Assembly (NCBI RefSeq): GCF_000013025.1
Contig: NC_008358.1
Location: 2,480,001-2,544,000, forward strand
Length of the DNA: 64,000 nt
Source: Hyphomonas neptunium ATCC 15444
GTDB taxonomy: Bacteria > Pseudomonadota > Alphaproteobacteria > Caulobacterales > Hyphomonadaceae
Direction of reading: 5' to 3'
A program made the translations under genes and the position numbers. Shown here piece after piece: positions 51,661-61,200 of this stretch (the stretch's first letter is position 1; each line of letters begins with the position of its first letter). The notes beneath the pieces were generated by a model. That model saw nothing but the letters and a program-made list of their open reading frames with translations, did no database searches and was not told the DNA's origin.

Positions 51661-53913
51661 TCAGTAGTTGTAGCGCAGGAAGAGGCCAGCGCTACGCGGG
51701 CGGGAATAAGTCAGAAGGTCCACGCCGAGGCTGTCGATCGGGTTGGCCGAGGTGAGGTAAGCCTCGTCGGTCAGGTTGCGGCCCCAGAGACCGGCTTCGA
51801 TGCTGCCATCGGGCGAAGCAACGGCGAGTTCTGCGCCCACGAGCCAGAGCTCGGGATCGGAGAGACGCTCGCGCATCGTGCTGTCGAAATAGACTTTCGA
51901 GCGGTAGGACACGTCCACGCTGGGGGTGACCGTGACGCCGGTATCGGCGACGAAGGTATAGGCCGCGCGGCTGGTCAGGCTGTATTCGGGCGACTGGGGC
52001 ATCTGGTTGCCGGTATAGTCGCCGCCGAGAGAGTTATATTCTCCGTACTCGGCATGCAGCCAGGCGAGGCCGAGCGAGAGATCGAGGTTTTCGATCGGCA
52101 TCGCCGTGAATTCGGCCTCTGCGCCGTACATCTCGGCGCCCGCAGCGTTGTCGAGCACCTGAACGGTGAGACCGTTGCGCTCGACCGTCGAGTAAGCCTG
52201 GATGTCCTGATAGTCGTAATAGAAGCCCGAGAGGTTCATCCGCAGGCGGTTGCCGAGGAGATCGCTCTTGGAGCCGATTTCGTAGGCGTTGACCGTCTCG
52301 TTTTCGTAGGGCTCGATCTGTTCGGCATTGTCTGCGTTGCCGCCGAAGAAGCCGCCGGATTTGTAGCCGCGGCTGTAGCTGGCATAGATGTTGGTGGTGT
52401 CGGTCAGGTCATATTTCAGGCCGACTTTACCCGACCAGTCGCTGAAGGTTTTGCTGTCCTGGAAGGTGAACAGCGGCAAGACGCCTTCGGCGATGGTGGT
52501 GTAGTCCATCGACTTTTCATCCGACGACCAGCGCAGGCCGGTGGTGAGGATAAGGCCCGGCGCGAGCTCATAATCGGCCTGGCCGAAGATGGCGTAGGTG
52601 TCGGTTTCCTGCGTATACGGATAGCCGAGATAGATGACCGAGTTTTCAGGGCTGACGCCTGTCGGGTTTTCCGGCGAGGTGAACATCGGGCGCAGGATGC
52701 GCAGGATGTCGTAGGCGCTGTCGCTCGTGGTCGTGTCCTGCATGTAGTAGCCGCCAACGACCCATTTCAGCTTGCCCACATCCGAGGCAAGGCGCAGCTC
52801 TTGAGAGAACTGTTCCTGGGTGTTGTTGTAGAAGGCTTCGAGCATCTGCAGCGGGCTGGAATCGGTGTTCTCGTGCGCGGCGCGCTCGACATCCTGATAG
52901 GCTGTGATCGAGGTCAGCGTCAGATCGCCGATCTCGCGGTCGATGGTGAGGGCGGCGGACCAGAGGTCAACCTTGTCTTTGCCTTCGACATCGCTGGTGA
53001 TGGTGTAGGGATCGGCGTCCGTATCGGCAAAGCCGATAGCGTCGGTGCAGAGGCCGCTGCGGAAGAAGTCTGGCGCGCAGACGCCGTCCGGGCCTGCAGC
53101 GGCGGGGTCAACCGGGAAGAGTTGGCGCGATTTGGGCTGCACAGCGCCGCCGCGGTTAGCGAAGGTGTTGACCGTGAAGAGGATGTCCGTGAGGTCGTCC
53201 GGCGTGAAGAGCAGCGAGCCGCGCAGGGCGTAACGCTCGGCATTGTTGACCTTGTTCCCGGTGACGGCGTTGGTGCTGTAGCCGTCATCTTCGGCATATT
53301 GGCCGGCGACGCGGAAGGCGAGCTTGTCGCCGATGATCGGGCCACCAAAGGCGGCGTTCGTCTCTACCGAACCAAAATTGCCAACCTCGATGGAGGCGGT
53401 GCCTTCGGGGGTGAAGGTGGGGCGTTTGGAGATGACGTTGATGGCGCCGCCGGTGGTGTTGCGGCCGTAGAGCGTGCCTTGCGGGCCGCGCAGAACTTCA
53501 ATCCGGTCAAGGTCGTAGAAGGTCGAGAACTGGGCGAGCGGCGAGCCGATATAGACGCCGTCCGCATAGAGGCCGACGCCGCTGGACGAGGTCGGGTTGA
53601 AGTCGTTGAGGCCAGCGCCGCGAATGAAGATTTTCGGGTTGGCAGCTGCGTCGGCCGCGGCAATGCGCAGGCCTGGCGCGAGATTGTCGAGCGAGGTGAT
53701 GTCGGTAACGCGCTGTTTTTCCAGCATCGTGGAGGAGAGCGCCGTGATCGCGATTGGCACGTCCTGCACGTTCTCGGAGCGCTTCTGCGCGGTGACAACA
53801 ATGCTCTCAAGGCGCGCGGTTGCGTCTTCCTGTGGCTCCACTTCGGTCTGCGCGACCGCAGTTCCTGTCCACAAGAGGGCAGCAGCGCCCGTTCCGATCA
53901 AAAGAGATCTCAT
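51661..53913 (-). CDS. TonB-dependent outer-membrane receptor
   Basis: A 750-residue receptor. A signal peptide (MRSLLIGTGAAALLWTGTAVAQ) is followed by TonB-box-like LESIVVTAQKRSENVQDVP. The plug motif VLRGPQGTLYGRNTTGGAINVISKRP is present, and the barrel ends with FLRYNY. The start at 53913 has AGGAAGGA 7 nt upstream, better than the in-frame ATG at 53934. It is co-transcribed with the downstream MFS gene and divergent from a TetR gene. It probably supplies the substrate handled by the 45.5-50.1 kb enzymes; this is inference from proximity. Confidence 0.93.
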   Translation of the reverse strand: MRSLLIGTGAAALLWTGTAVAQTEVEPQEDATARLESIVVTAQKRSENVQDVPIAITALSSTMLEKQRVTDITSLDNLAPGLRIAAADAAANPKIFIRGAGLNDFNPTSSSGVGLYADGVYIGSPLAQFSTFYDLDRIEVLRGPQGTLYGRNTTGGAINVISKRPTFTPEGTASIEVGNFGSVETNAAFGGPIIGDKLAFRVAGQYAEDDGYSTNAVTGNKVNNAERYALRGSLLFTPDDLTDILFTVNTFANRGGAVQPKSRQLFPVDPAAAGPDGVCAPDFFRSGLCTDAIGFADTDADPYTITSDVEGKDKVDLWSAALTIDREIGDLTLTSITAYQDVERAAHENTDSSPLQMLEAFYNNTQEQFSQELRLASDVGKLKWVVGGYYMQDTTTSDSAYDILRILRPMFTSPENPTGVSPENSVIYLGYPYTQETDTYAIFGQADYELAPGLILTTGLRWSSDEKSMDYTTIAEGVLPLFTFQDSKTFSDWSGKVGLKYDLTDTTNIYASYSRGYKSGGFFGGNADNAEQIEPYENETVNAYEIGSKSDLLGNRLRMNLSGFYYDYQDIQAYSTVERNGLTVQVLDNAAGAEMYGAEAEFTAMPIENLDLSLGLAWLHAEYGEYNSLGGDYTGNQMPQSPEYSLTSRAAYTFVADTGVTVTPSVDVSYRSKVYFDSTMRERLSDPELWLVGAELAVASPDGSIEAGLWGRNLTDEAYLTSANPIDSLGVDLLTYSRPRSAGLFLRYNY

Positions 53914-54025
53914 CGCAGAATCCTTCCTGTCCATCCCAATTCGAGGACGAATGGATAGCGATCACTACTACTTTTACAATAGCTTTAATTACCGTTTTAT
54001 GATGTTTAGTGTATGTGGACGCATA

Positions 54026-54733
54026 ATGAGCATCAGAAATCCGGGGAACGCCGCAGAAATGAGCAGCTCCAAGAAAGCGCCTGTCCGCAAAGCGGCTGAC
54101 CCTATGGATGTGGTGACCGCGACCAAACAGCAGCCTCAACAGGCGCGGGCGCAGGACACGTTCGAGTTGATCCTGGATACGGCCGGACGCCTGCTGGATG
54201 AGGTTGGGCTGGAGCGGCTGTCGACCAATCTTGTCTGCCGCCGCGCAGGCCTCTCCCCGCCCGCGCTCTATCGCTACTTCCCCAACAAGTACGCCATCCT
54301 GCGCGAGCTGGGCGACCGGTTGATGGCGTTGCAGGATCAGGCCGTGCTCGACTGGATCGAAGAGGGCGGGCTCGCTACCGATACGTTCGAGGACAGCGTT
54401 GCAAGCAATGTGCGCCTGCAGGAGCGGGTGAACGAGATCACGCGACAGTTTCCGGGCAATATCTATGTGCTGCGCGCGCTGCGGGCCATCCCGATCCTGA
54501 GGGAAGTTCGCATGGCCTCAAGCGAGATGGTGGCGGAGAATGTGGCCGACGCCATGATTGCCAATGGGCACAAGGCCTCGCGCGACCGGTTGATTGCTTC
54601 GGCGCGATTGACGACGGAACTTGCCTACAGCGCCATGGAAATGGTGCTGGAGGAGCCCAGCCGTGATGCCCATCAGATCTGCACCGATGTCTCCACTATG
54701 ATCGTGACACACTATGCACAGCTTACGGGCTGA
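54026..54733 (+). CDS. TetR-family transcriptional regulator
   Basis: A regulator of about 235 residues (224 if translation starts at 54059). A disordered N-terminal tail precedes the HTH region LSTNLVCRRAGLSPPALYRYFPNKYAILREL. A helical effector domain follows. It is divergent from the TonB receptor/MFS pair across an AT-rich 110-bp gap containing TATGAT (53998), a good -10 hexamer. It is the obvious candidate repressor of that transport pair. Confidence 0.88.
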   Translation: MSIRNPGNAAEMSSSKKAPVRKAADPMDVVTATKQQPQQARAQDTFELILDTAGRLLDEVGLERLSTNLVCRRAGLSPPALYRYFPNKYAILRELGDRLMALQDQAVLDWIEEGGLATDTFEDSVASNVRLQERVNEITRQFPGNIYVLRALRAIPILREVRMASSEMVAENVADAMIANGHKASRDRLIASARLTTELAYSAMEMVLEEPSRDAHQICTDVSTMIVTHYAQLTG

Positions 54734-54748
54734 TCGCGGGTCAGGATT

Positions 54749-54952
54749 TTACTTGAAGGCGCAGCCTTCTTTCACACCGAACATCTTGAAGATCATCGCC
54801 GCCGGACAGAAACCGGTGAACGAAGCCTGCAACAGGTTGAGACCCGCAAAGGCCGGCAGCAACAGCCAGTAGGGCGATACATAATAGCCCAGCGTCAGGC
54901 CGATGAGGACGACAACGCCGGCAAAGGCGAGAACAGCACGGTCGAGATTCAT
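54749..54952 (-). CDS. DUF2892 inner-membrane protein (YgaP-like membrane part)
   Basis: A 67-residue protein with two hydrophobic helices. The pattern MNLDRAVLAFAGVVVLIG...LLPAFAGLNLLQASFTGFCPAAMIFKMFGVKEG is that of DUF2892, the membrane domain of YgaP-type rhodaneses. The single Cys in TGFCPA is conserved in this family. It is the last gene of the sqr-trxC operon, and a separate rhodanese is divergent, so the YgaP functions are split here. Role in sulfur handling is inferred from neighbours. Confidence 0.88.
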   Translation of the reverse strand: MNLDRAVLAFAGVVVLIGLTLGYYVSPYWLLLPAFAGLNLLQASFTGFCPAAMIFKMFGVKEGCAFK

Positions 54953-54974
54953 TTCAGGTTACTCCGCTTGAGGA

Positions 54975-55433
54975 TCAGTTGGGCGCCGGCGCGAGACCGA
55001 ACAGTCCACGCACCCATCGTTCGAGCGCGCCGCCAGCCGGAGCGCCAGACTGCCGGGTGAGTTCCCGCCCGCCTTTCCACGCCACGAGCGTCGGCACGCC
55101 GCGGATATTCAGGCGAACGGCAGCATCAGGGTGCTGGTCGGTATTGATTTTATAGAAGCGGACATCCCCCTGAAGGCGCTCTGCGGCGGCGTCATAGTGG
55201 GGCGCCATCATGCGGCAGGGGCCACACCAGGGCGCCCAGAGATCAACAATGAAGGCGCCGGTGTCTTTCTTTTCCAGGGCGCGCATCTGGTCATTGGTGA
55301 TTTCGGCGGGGTGGGGCGTTGCCAAAAGCCCTGCACAGCGCCCGCATTTCGCAGCCGTCAGTGCCCTGCCCTCCGGCACGCGGTTCACCGCATTGCAGGC
55401 GAGGCAAACGATCATCCTGTCTTCACTTGCCAT
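54975..55433 (-). CDS. trxC: Thioredoxin 2 (TrxC)
   Basis: A 152-residue zinc thioredoxin. The N-terminal zinc site has Cys10, Cys13, Cys30 and Cys33 (CLAC, CGRC). The active site is WAPWCGPCRMMAP (Cys70, Cys73), and the cis-Pro is in RGVPTLVAW. It is a cytoplasmic disulfide reductase. Beside SQR and rhodanese it may reduce persulfides or oxidised proteins. It lies 23 bp after sqr and before the DUF2892 gene. Confidence 0.93.
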   Translation of the reverse strand: MASEDRMIVCLACNAVNRVPEGRALTAAKCGRCAGLLATPHPAEITNDQMRALEKKDTGAFIVDLWAPWCGPCRMMAPHYDAAAERLQGDVRFYKINTDQHPDAAVRLNIRGVPTLVAWKGGRELTRQSGAPAGGALERWVRGLFGLAPAPN

Positions 55434-55456
55434 GTCAGCGTCTCCTGTCGCGTCTT

Positions 55457-56728
55457 TCAGCCTTTCAGCTTGTAGGTCTTGATAAGGGCGAGGGCGGCAT
55501 TCTCATAGAATGTTTCCGCCTTGCCCGCCCTCACCTTGCCGAGGAAGTATTTCTCGAAACCAACCTTGGCGGTATGCACCCAGCCGCCGGAGCCCGACCA
55601 ATTCACATTGCGCGGCGGGATCTGGGGCTGGGCAATGAACGCCACACCCTTGTCGCCAAAGTCTGCCAGGCAGATGGCGTTCCAAGTCGCCTCATGTGTC
55701 GGCTCCTGGCCGTCGAGGAGTTGTGCAAGGTTTTCAGCCGTCGCCGTGACCATGGACTCGATCATGAATCCGGTTTTGGGAACACCGACCGGTACGGGCG
55801 TCTTACCGACCGGCGGAATGGCAATGCACACGCCTATGCCGAAGATTTCAGGATATTTCGGATTGCGCTGATGCTTGTCCGTGAGGATGAAGCCGCGCGG
55901 ATTGGTAAGCCCCTCGATGCCGTGTACGGCTTTCACGCCCCGGAATGCGGGCAGCATCATGGAGAACTTCATCGGGAGTTCGTGAACCTGCTTAATGCTG
56001 CCGTCTTCATTGACCTCTTCAACCGTCATCTTGTCCGGCTCGGCCTTCAGGACGCGGGCATTGGTGATCCATTTGATGTGGCGCTCGCGCATTTCGCTTT
56101 CGAGCAGGCTTTTTGTATCGCCCACCCCATCAAGGCCGAGGTGGCCGATATAGGGCTCTGAAGTCACGAAGGTCATCGGAACCCGGTCCCGGATCTTCCG
56201 TTTGCGGAGCTCGGTTTCGATGATCATGAGGGTTTCGTAGGCCGGGCCGAAGCATGACGCGCCCTGAACGGCGCCCACCACCACCGGGCCAGGGTCGCGG
56301 CAGAACGCTTCAAACGCCTGGTGAGCGGAAAGCGCATGATCAATCTGGCAGACGGACTGAGTGTAACCGTCCGGACCCAAACCTTCGATCTCATCAAAGG
56401 CCAGCTCCGGGCCGGTTGCGATAACAAGATAATCATAGTCGAGAAGCTGGCCATCACTCATGCGCACACGTTTGGCCTCCGGCTCTACCCGCTCCGCCTG
56501 CCCCACAATCAGGCCGATATGACGCTTCTTCATGGGACCAGCGAGATCGACCACAATGTCCTTTCGGTCTCTCCAGCCTACGAGGACCCAAGGATTAGAG
56601 GGCACGAACTGGTAATAGTCCGTCGCATTGATCACCGACACAGTGTCTTCCCGGCGGACCGCATTGCGGATCTCGTAAGCGGCGATGACGCCACCAAGGC
56701 CGGCCCCCAAAACGATAATTTTCGCCAT
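55457..56728 (-). CDS. sqr: Sulfide:quinone oxidoreductase / FCSD-like flavoprotein
   Basis: A 423-residue FAD enzyme that oxidises sulfide to sulfane sulfur and reduces quinone. The FAD motif is IIVLGAGLGGVIAAYEI. Two redox Cys appear, in GAVQGASCFGPAYE and IFGIGVCIAIPP, consistent with SQR chemistry. VIATGPELAFD is the second dinucleotide motif, and the C-terminal amphipathic segment (KVGFEKYFLGKVRAGKAE) can bind the membrane. It is divergent from rhodanese and leads an operon with trxC and DUF2892. Confidence 0.88.
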   Translation of the reverse strand: MAKIIVLGAGLGGVIAAYEIRNAVRREDTVSVINATDYYQFVPSNPWVLVGWRDRKDIVVDLAGPMKKRHIGLIVGQAERVEPEAKRVRMSDGQLLDYDYLVIATGPELAFDEIEGLGPDGYTQSVCQIDHALSAHQAFEAFCRDPGPVVVGAVQGASCFGPAYETLMIIETELRKRKIRDRVPMTFVTSEPYIGHLGLDGVGDTKSLLESEMRERHIKWITNARVLKAEPDKMTVEEVNEDGSIKQVHELPMKFSMMLPAFRGVKAVHGIEGLTNPRGFILTDKHQRNPKYPEIFGIGVCIAIPPVGKTPVPVGVPKTGFMIESMVTATAENLAQLLDGQEPTHEATWNAICLADFGDKGVAFIAQPQIPPRNVNWSGSGGWVHTAKVGFEKYFLGKVRAGKAETFYENAALALIKTYKLKG

Positions 56729-56766
56729 ATCCTGTGCGCTCCCATCTTGATATCGAAGATAATTAT

Positions 56767-56793
56767 ATTTTATTGTTTTATAAAATACGTATT
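56767..56793. promoter_or_regulatory. AT-rich operator region between sqr and the rhodanese gene
   Basis: In a strongly AT-rich 139-bp divergent gap, ATTTTAT-tgtttt-ATAAAAT (56767-56786) is a perfect inverted repeat. It is overlapped by the palindrome AATACGTATT (56784-56793). Binding sites of BigR-type ArsR repressors are also AT-rich palindromes over promoters, and the ArsR at 61477 is the natural candidate. Confidence 0.55.
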
Positions 56794-56867
56794 ATTACTA
56801 ATGGCTCGAAGGGGGAAATTGCAGTTGTGACAAACTGCCCCCTAAAGCCCGCCTGTGGAGACCCGGC

Positions 56868-57227
56868 ATGAGTGACCCAAGAGACCTATCGCCCGCCATG
56901 GTGTTCGATGCGCTGAAGCGGCAAGATGTGCTGCTGATTGACGTTCGCGAGCCGGCGGAGTTTGCAAACCTGCGTATTCATGGCGCTCTGCTGCATCCGC
57001 TATCAACGTTTGAGCCGCGCGCCATTCCTGCCAATCCCGATCGCCGGATCGTGTTTCAGTGTGGATCGGGCAAACGATCGCGCATGGCGCTGGACCGGTT
57101 CATGGCGGAAACAGGCGCGGAGGCCGCGCATATGGCCGGCGGCATCGGGGCCTGGAAGTCGGCGGGGTTGCCGTGTGTTTCCATAAACCCGGCGACCGGA
57201 GAGGTGGAAGATCATGGCCGCTATTGA
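56868..57227 (+). CDS. Single-domain rhodanese
   Basis: A 119-residue rhodanese. The active-site loop is FQCGSGKRSRMA with the persulfide-forming Cys near residue 65. The CH2-like elements are LLIDVREPAEFANLRIHGA and MAGGIGAWKSAGLP. It transfers sulfane sulfur from glutathione persulfide or similar to acceptors. It is divergent from sqr and its 3' end overlaps the membrane-fusion protein gene by 14 bp, so it heads the efflux operon. Confidence 0.93.
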   Translation: MSDPRDLSPAMVFDALKRQDVLLIDVREPAEFANLRIHGALLHPLSTFEPRAIPANPDRRIVFQCGSGKRSRMALDRFMAETGAEAAHMAGGIGAWKSAGLPCVSINPATGEVEDHGRY

Positions 57228-58206
57228 AAAACACCGAATGCTGTTGGCTGGTCTTGCTGTCATTGCCTTAGCCAGCGGTGCCTGGGCGCAGACACTCACC
57301 GTCGAGGAATCAATCGTCGTTGACTACCGGCCCGTGATTGCCCGCATTGAAGCGGGCGATACGGCCACAGGCCGATCCCGCCTGCAGGGCGTGGTCACGC
57401 AGCTGAACGCGGTGGAGGGCCAGATCGTGAAAGCGGGCGATGTCGTCGCGGTAGTGACCGATGAAATGATTACGCCGCAGCTCTCAGGGCTCACGTCCCG
57501 TATTGAGGGGCTGAAGTCGCAGCTGCGCCAATCCGAGGACGACCTGACGCGGAATGAGGGGCTTCTTGCACGCGGTTTCTATCCCAAAGTACGGCTGGAT
57601 GAGGAGCGCACAGCACTGGACGTGCTGCGCCGCACGCTTGCTTCTGCCGAAGCAGAACGCCGGGCGCTGTCTGCCCGCGAGGGGGAAGGCCGTATCCTGG
57701 CGCCTGCGGATGCGCATGTTACGGATGTGAATGTTGTAAAAGGCTCAGTGGTGTCGCCGGGGGACGTGCTGGTAAGCTTTTCTACCGTGAACGGCGTTGT
57801 GCGGCTTGCTCTGCCTGAGCGCCATGCGGCGACGCTGGTGGAAGGGGAGACGATTTCGCTCCGCCTGCCCTCACGGTCGAATGACATCCGCACCGCGACC
57901 ATTATGCGGATCTATCCGGAACTGCGCCAGGGATCGGTCATTGCCGACGCGACAGTACAGGGCGGGCTGACGGCGCTGTTTGGCGAGCGTGTCGACGTAC
58001 TGGCGCCTGTCGGTGAACGTAGAGCTGTCCGTATACCGAAAGATTACGTTTCCACCCGGTTTGGGGTGGACTTCGTGCGCGTGGCTGTGGGCGACCGTTT
58101 CATCGACGCCCCCGTCGCGCTGGCGGCGCCTCTGGTGGATGATCAGGGCCAGTATGAAATCCTCTCGGGCCTGAAGCCCGGCGATAAAATCCAGAAACCG
58201 GAATAA
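57214..58206 (+). CDS. RND efflux periplasmic adaptor (membrane-fusion protein)
   Basis: A 330-residue adaptor. The signal peptide HRMLLAGLAVIALASGAWAQ precedes split lipoyl motifs (QLNAVEGQIVKAGDVVAVV and GRILAPADAHVTDVNVVKGS). A short coiled coil lies between them, followed by a beta-barrel domain. It lacks a lipobox Cys. It overlaps rhodanese by 14 bp and is 5 bp from the RND pump, forming one operon. No outer-membrane factor gene is present. Confidence 0.87.
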   Translation: MAAIEKHRMLLAGLAVIALASGAWAQTLTVEESIVVDYRPVIARIEAGDTATGRSRLQGVVTQLNAVEGQIVKAGDVVAVVTDEMITPQLSGLTSRIEGLKSQLRQSEDDLTRNEGLLARGFYPKVRLDEERTALDVLRRTLASAEAERRALSAREGEGRILAPADAHVTDVNVVKGSVVSPGDVLVSFSTVNGVVRLALPERHAATLVEGETISLRLPSRSNDIRTATIMRIYPELRQGSVIADATVQGGLTALFGERVDVLAPVGERRAVRIPKDYVSTRFGVDFVRVAVGDRFIDAPVALAAPLVDDQGQYEILSGLKPGDKIQKPE

Positions 58207-58211
58207 CGCCG

Positions 58212-61200
58212 ATGAAACCGGACCTTTCGGGCGCCATTACACGGTCGACCATCCGGTCGCCCCTGACGCCACTTTTCCTGCTGACGGCGCTGGCTGTCGG
58301 GCTTATCGCGCTGCTGACGATCCCGCGTGAGGAGGAGCCGCAGATTTCCGTGCCGATGGTGGACATCCTCGTCTCCGCGCCCGGTCTGAAAGCGCCCGAT
58401 GCCGTCGAACAGGTGACCAAACCCCTGGAAAGCATCCTCATGGCAGTGCCGGATGTGGACCATGTCTACTCCCAGACACGCGACGATGGCGCGATGGTGA
58501 CCGCGCGGTTCAATGTCGGCACCGATGCGGATGACGCCATACTCCGCATTCATGAGAAGATCCGGGCCAATCTCGATTCCATTCCCTACGATGTGCCGAT
58601 GCCGCTGGTAGTGGGGCGCGGGATCAATGACGTTCCGATTGTCACGCTGACGCTCTCGCCGGACGAGACGACGGGCAATGTATGGAACGACACGGCGCTG
58701 CGGATGCTGGCGGATGAGCTGCGCAACGAGCTGATGAAGGTGAAGGATGTCGGCATCACCGACGTCATCGGCGGGCGGCCGCTGGAGTTGCGGGTCGAAC
58801 CGGACATTCAGGCTCTGTCGGCGCAGGGCGTGACGCTGCAAACGCTGGTGCAGAGTGTGCAGAATGCGGCTGCTGCGCTGCCTTCTGGCCGGGCACATCA
58901 GGATGGGAGCTCGCTGATCGTTCAAGCCGGCGACCGGATCAATGCAGTGCATGAGCTGGAACGGCTGCAGATTCGCGGCGCAGGTGGCCGGGTTGTCTAT
59001 CTGAGCGATGTGGCAAATGTGAAAGTGTCCGGGGCGGAAACCGATGCGCGCGTCTGGACGATGATCCACGGCGAGGATGGGAGCTTCAGCGCCGCGCCTG
59101 CCGTGACCGTTTCGCTGGCAAAGCGGCCGGGCGCAAACGCCGTGCTGGTGGCCGAGGCAATCCTTCACCGGGTGGAGGCGCTGGAAGGCAATCTCATTCC
59201 GGAAGGCGTTCATGTCGAGGTGACCCGTGACTATGGCGAGACGGCCAACCACAAGGCGAACGAGCTGTTATTCCATCTGGGGCTGGCGACCGTTTCGATT
59301 GTGGTGCTGATTGCATTCAGCATTGGCTGGCGCGAAGCGCTGGTGACGTTGATCGTCATTCCCACAACGATCCTTTTGACGCTCTTTGCTTCGCTGATGA
59401 TGGGCTACACCATCAACCGGGTAAGCCTGTTTGCACTGATCTTCTCGATCGGCATTCTTGTGGATGATGCCATTGTCATCATTGAGAATATCGCCCGCCA
59501 CTGGGCCATGCAGGATGGACGCACGCGGATTCAGGCGTCTGTTGACGCCGTCTCCGAGGTTGGAAACCCGACGATCATTGCAACTCTGACCGTTATCGCC
59601 GCGCTGTTGCCCATGATGTTCGTATCCGGATTGATGGGACCGTACATGGCACCCATCCCGGCCAATGCATCGGCGGCGATGCTGTTTTCCTTCTTTGTAG
59701 CCGTGGGCATTGCGCCCTGGCTGATGATGAAAATTGCCGGCAACGCACCTCTGCACGGGGCGCATGATGGCGCCCACAGCGAGACACGGCTGAGCCGGTT
59801 TTATCGACGCGTGGCCGCGCCGGTCGTGGCGTCCAAGAGGAACTCCTGGATATTCCTGGGTGTTGTGGGCGCGGCGACGCTGTTGTCGCTGACATTGTTT
59901 GCGACAAAGGCGGTGCCGGTGAAGCTGCTGCCGTTTGACAACAAGTCTGAAATTCAGGTGATCGTGGACCTGCCAGAGGGTGCAGCGCTGGAAGATACCG
60001 AGCGGGCCTTGTTTGCACTGGCCGATGCCATCGGACCGGTTGAGGAAGTGACCACGATCCAGGCCTATGCCGGCACGGCGGCGCCGTTCAATTTCAACGG
60101 CCTTGTGCGCCATTATTTCCTGCGGGCCAGCCCGGAACTGGGCGATCTGCAGGTGAACCTCTCGGCCAAGGAAGACCGCAAACGGGCGAGCCATGACATT
60201 GCCCTCGACATGCGCACGCGGCTGCTGGCTGTGCCTCTGCCCGAAGGGGCGAAGGTCAAGGTTGTGGAAGTACCACCGGGACCGCCCGTGATCTCTACCC
60301 TGATGGCCGAAATCTACGGCCCGACACCGGAGGCGCGCCGGGAAACGGCGGCGATCATCGAACGGTTCTTCGAGGAGACCGACTTCATTGTCGATGTCGA
60401 TAACTCCATGGGCGATATGGCGCCGCGCCTGACATTCGGGATTGATGAGCCGGCCGCCGCGGATGCGGGCGTTCTGGAGCAGGACATTCTGGATGCGATC
60501 GGTATGGCGTTTGGCGGACAGACAGTGGGCGTGAGCCCCCGCGGTGAGGGGCGAGACCCGCTGAACATCCGGGTGTATCTGCCGCGCTCGGAGCGGAGCT
60601 GGACGCAGGAGATGGCCGCCATCCCCGTGCCGCGCCGGCTGGCAGGGACGGACGCCGCGCCGATCGAACTGGGAGAACTGGTAGATGTGCGCGAGGAGGC
60701 GGGATCGCCCACCATATTCCGCCGGGACGGGCATTTTGCCGACATGGTGATGGGCGAACTGGCCGGGCGTTTCGAGGCGCCGATCTACGGCATGTTCGAG
60801 ATTCAGGACCGGGTAAAAACTTTCGACTGGGCAGCTGAAGGCCTGGAGATGCCTGCTGTGAGCCTTTACGGGCAACCAGCCGACGAGACGGGTACGACGG
60901 TGCTTTGGGATGGGGAATGGGAGGTGACGTATGTGACCTTCCGCGACATGGGCATGGCATTCGGCGTCGCACTTCTGGGGATTTATATCCTTGTGGTGGG
61001 CCAGTTTGGCACCTTCCGCATCCCGCTGATTATCCTCACGCCTGTACCGTTGACACTGATCGGCATCATGATCGGCCATTGGCTGTTCGGGGCCGCGTTT
61101 ACGGCCACATCAATGATCGGCTTCATCGCGCTGGCGGGGATTATCGTTCGCAACTCCATCCTTCTGGTCGACTTTATCCGACACACAACGGATGCCGAGA

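Noticed and set aside
51556-53958. An 800-codon open frame on the plus strand opposite the third TonB receptor
   Set aside because: The receptor on the minus strand has a signal peptide, TonB box and plug motifs. The opposite frame has none and resembles other antisense shadows.
59268-61079. A 603-codon open frame opposite the RND pump
   Set aside because: His/Arg/Gln-rich antisense shadow of a well-identified RND transporter.
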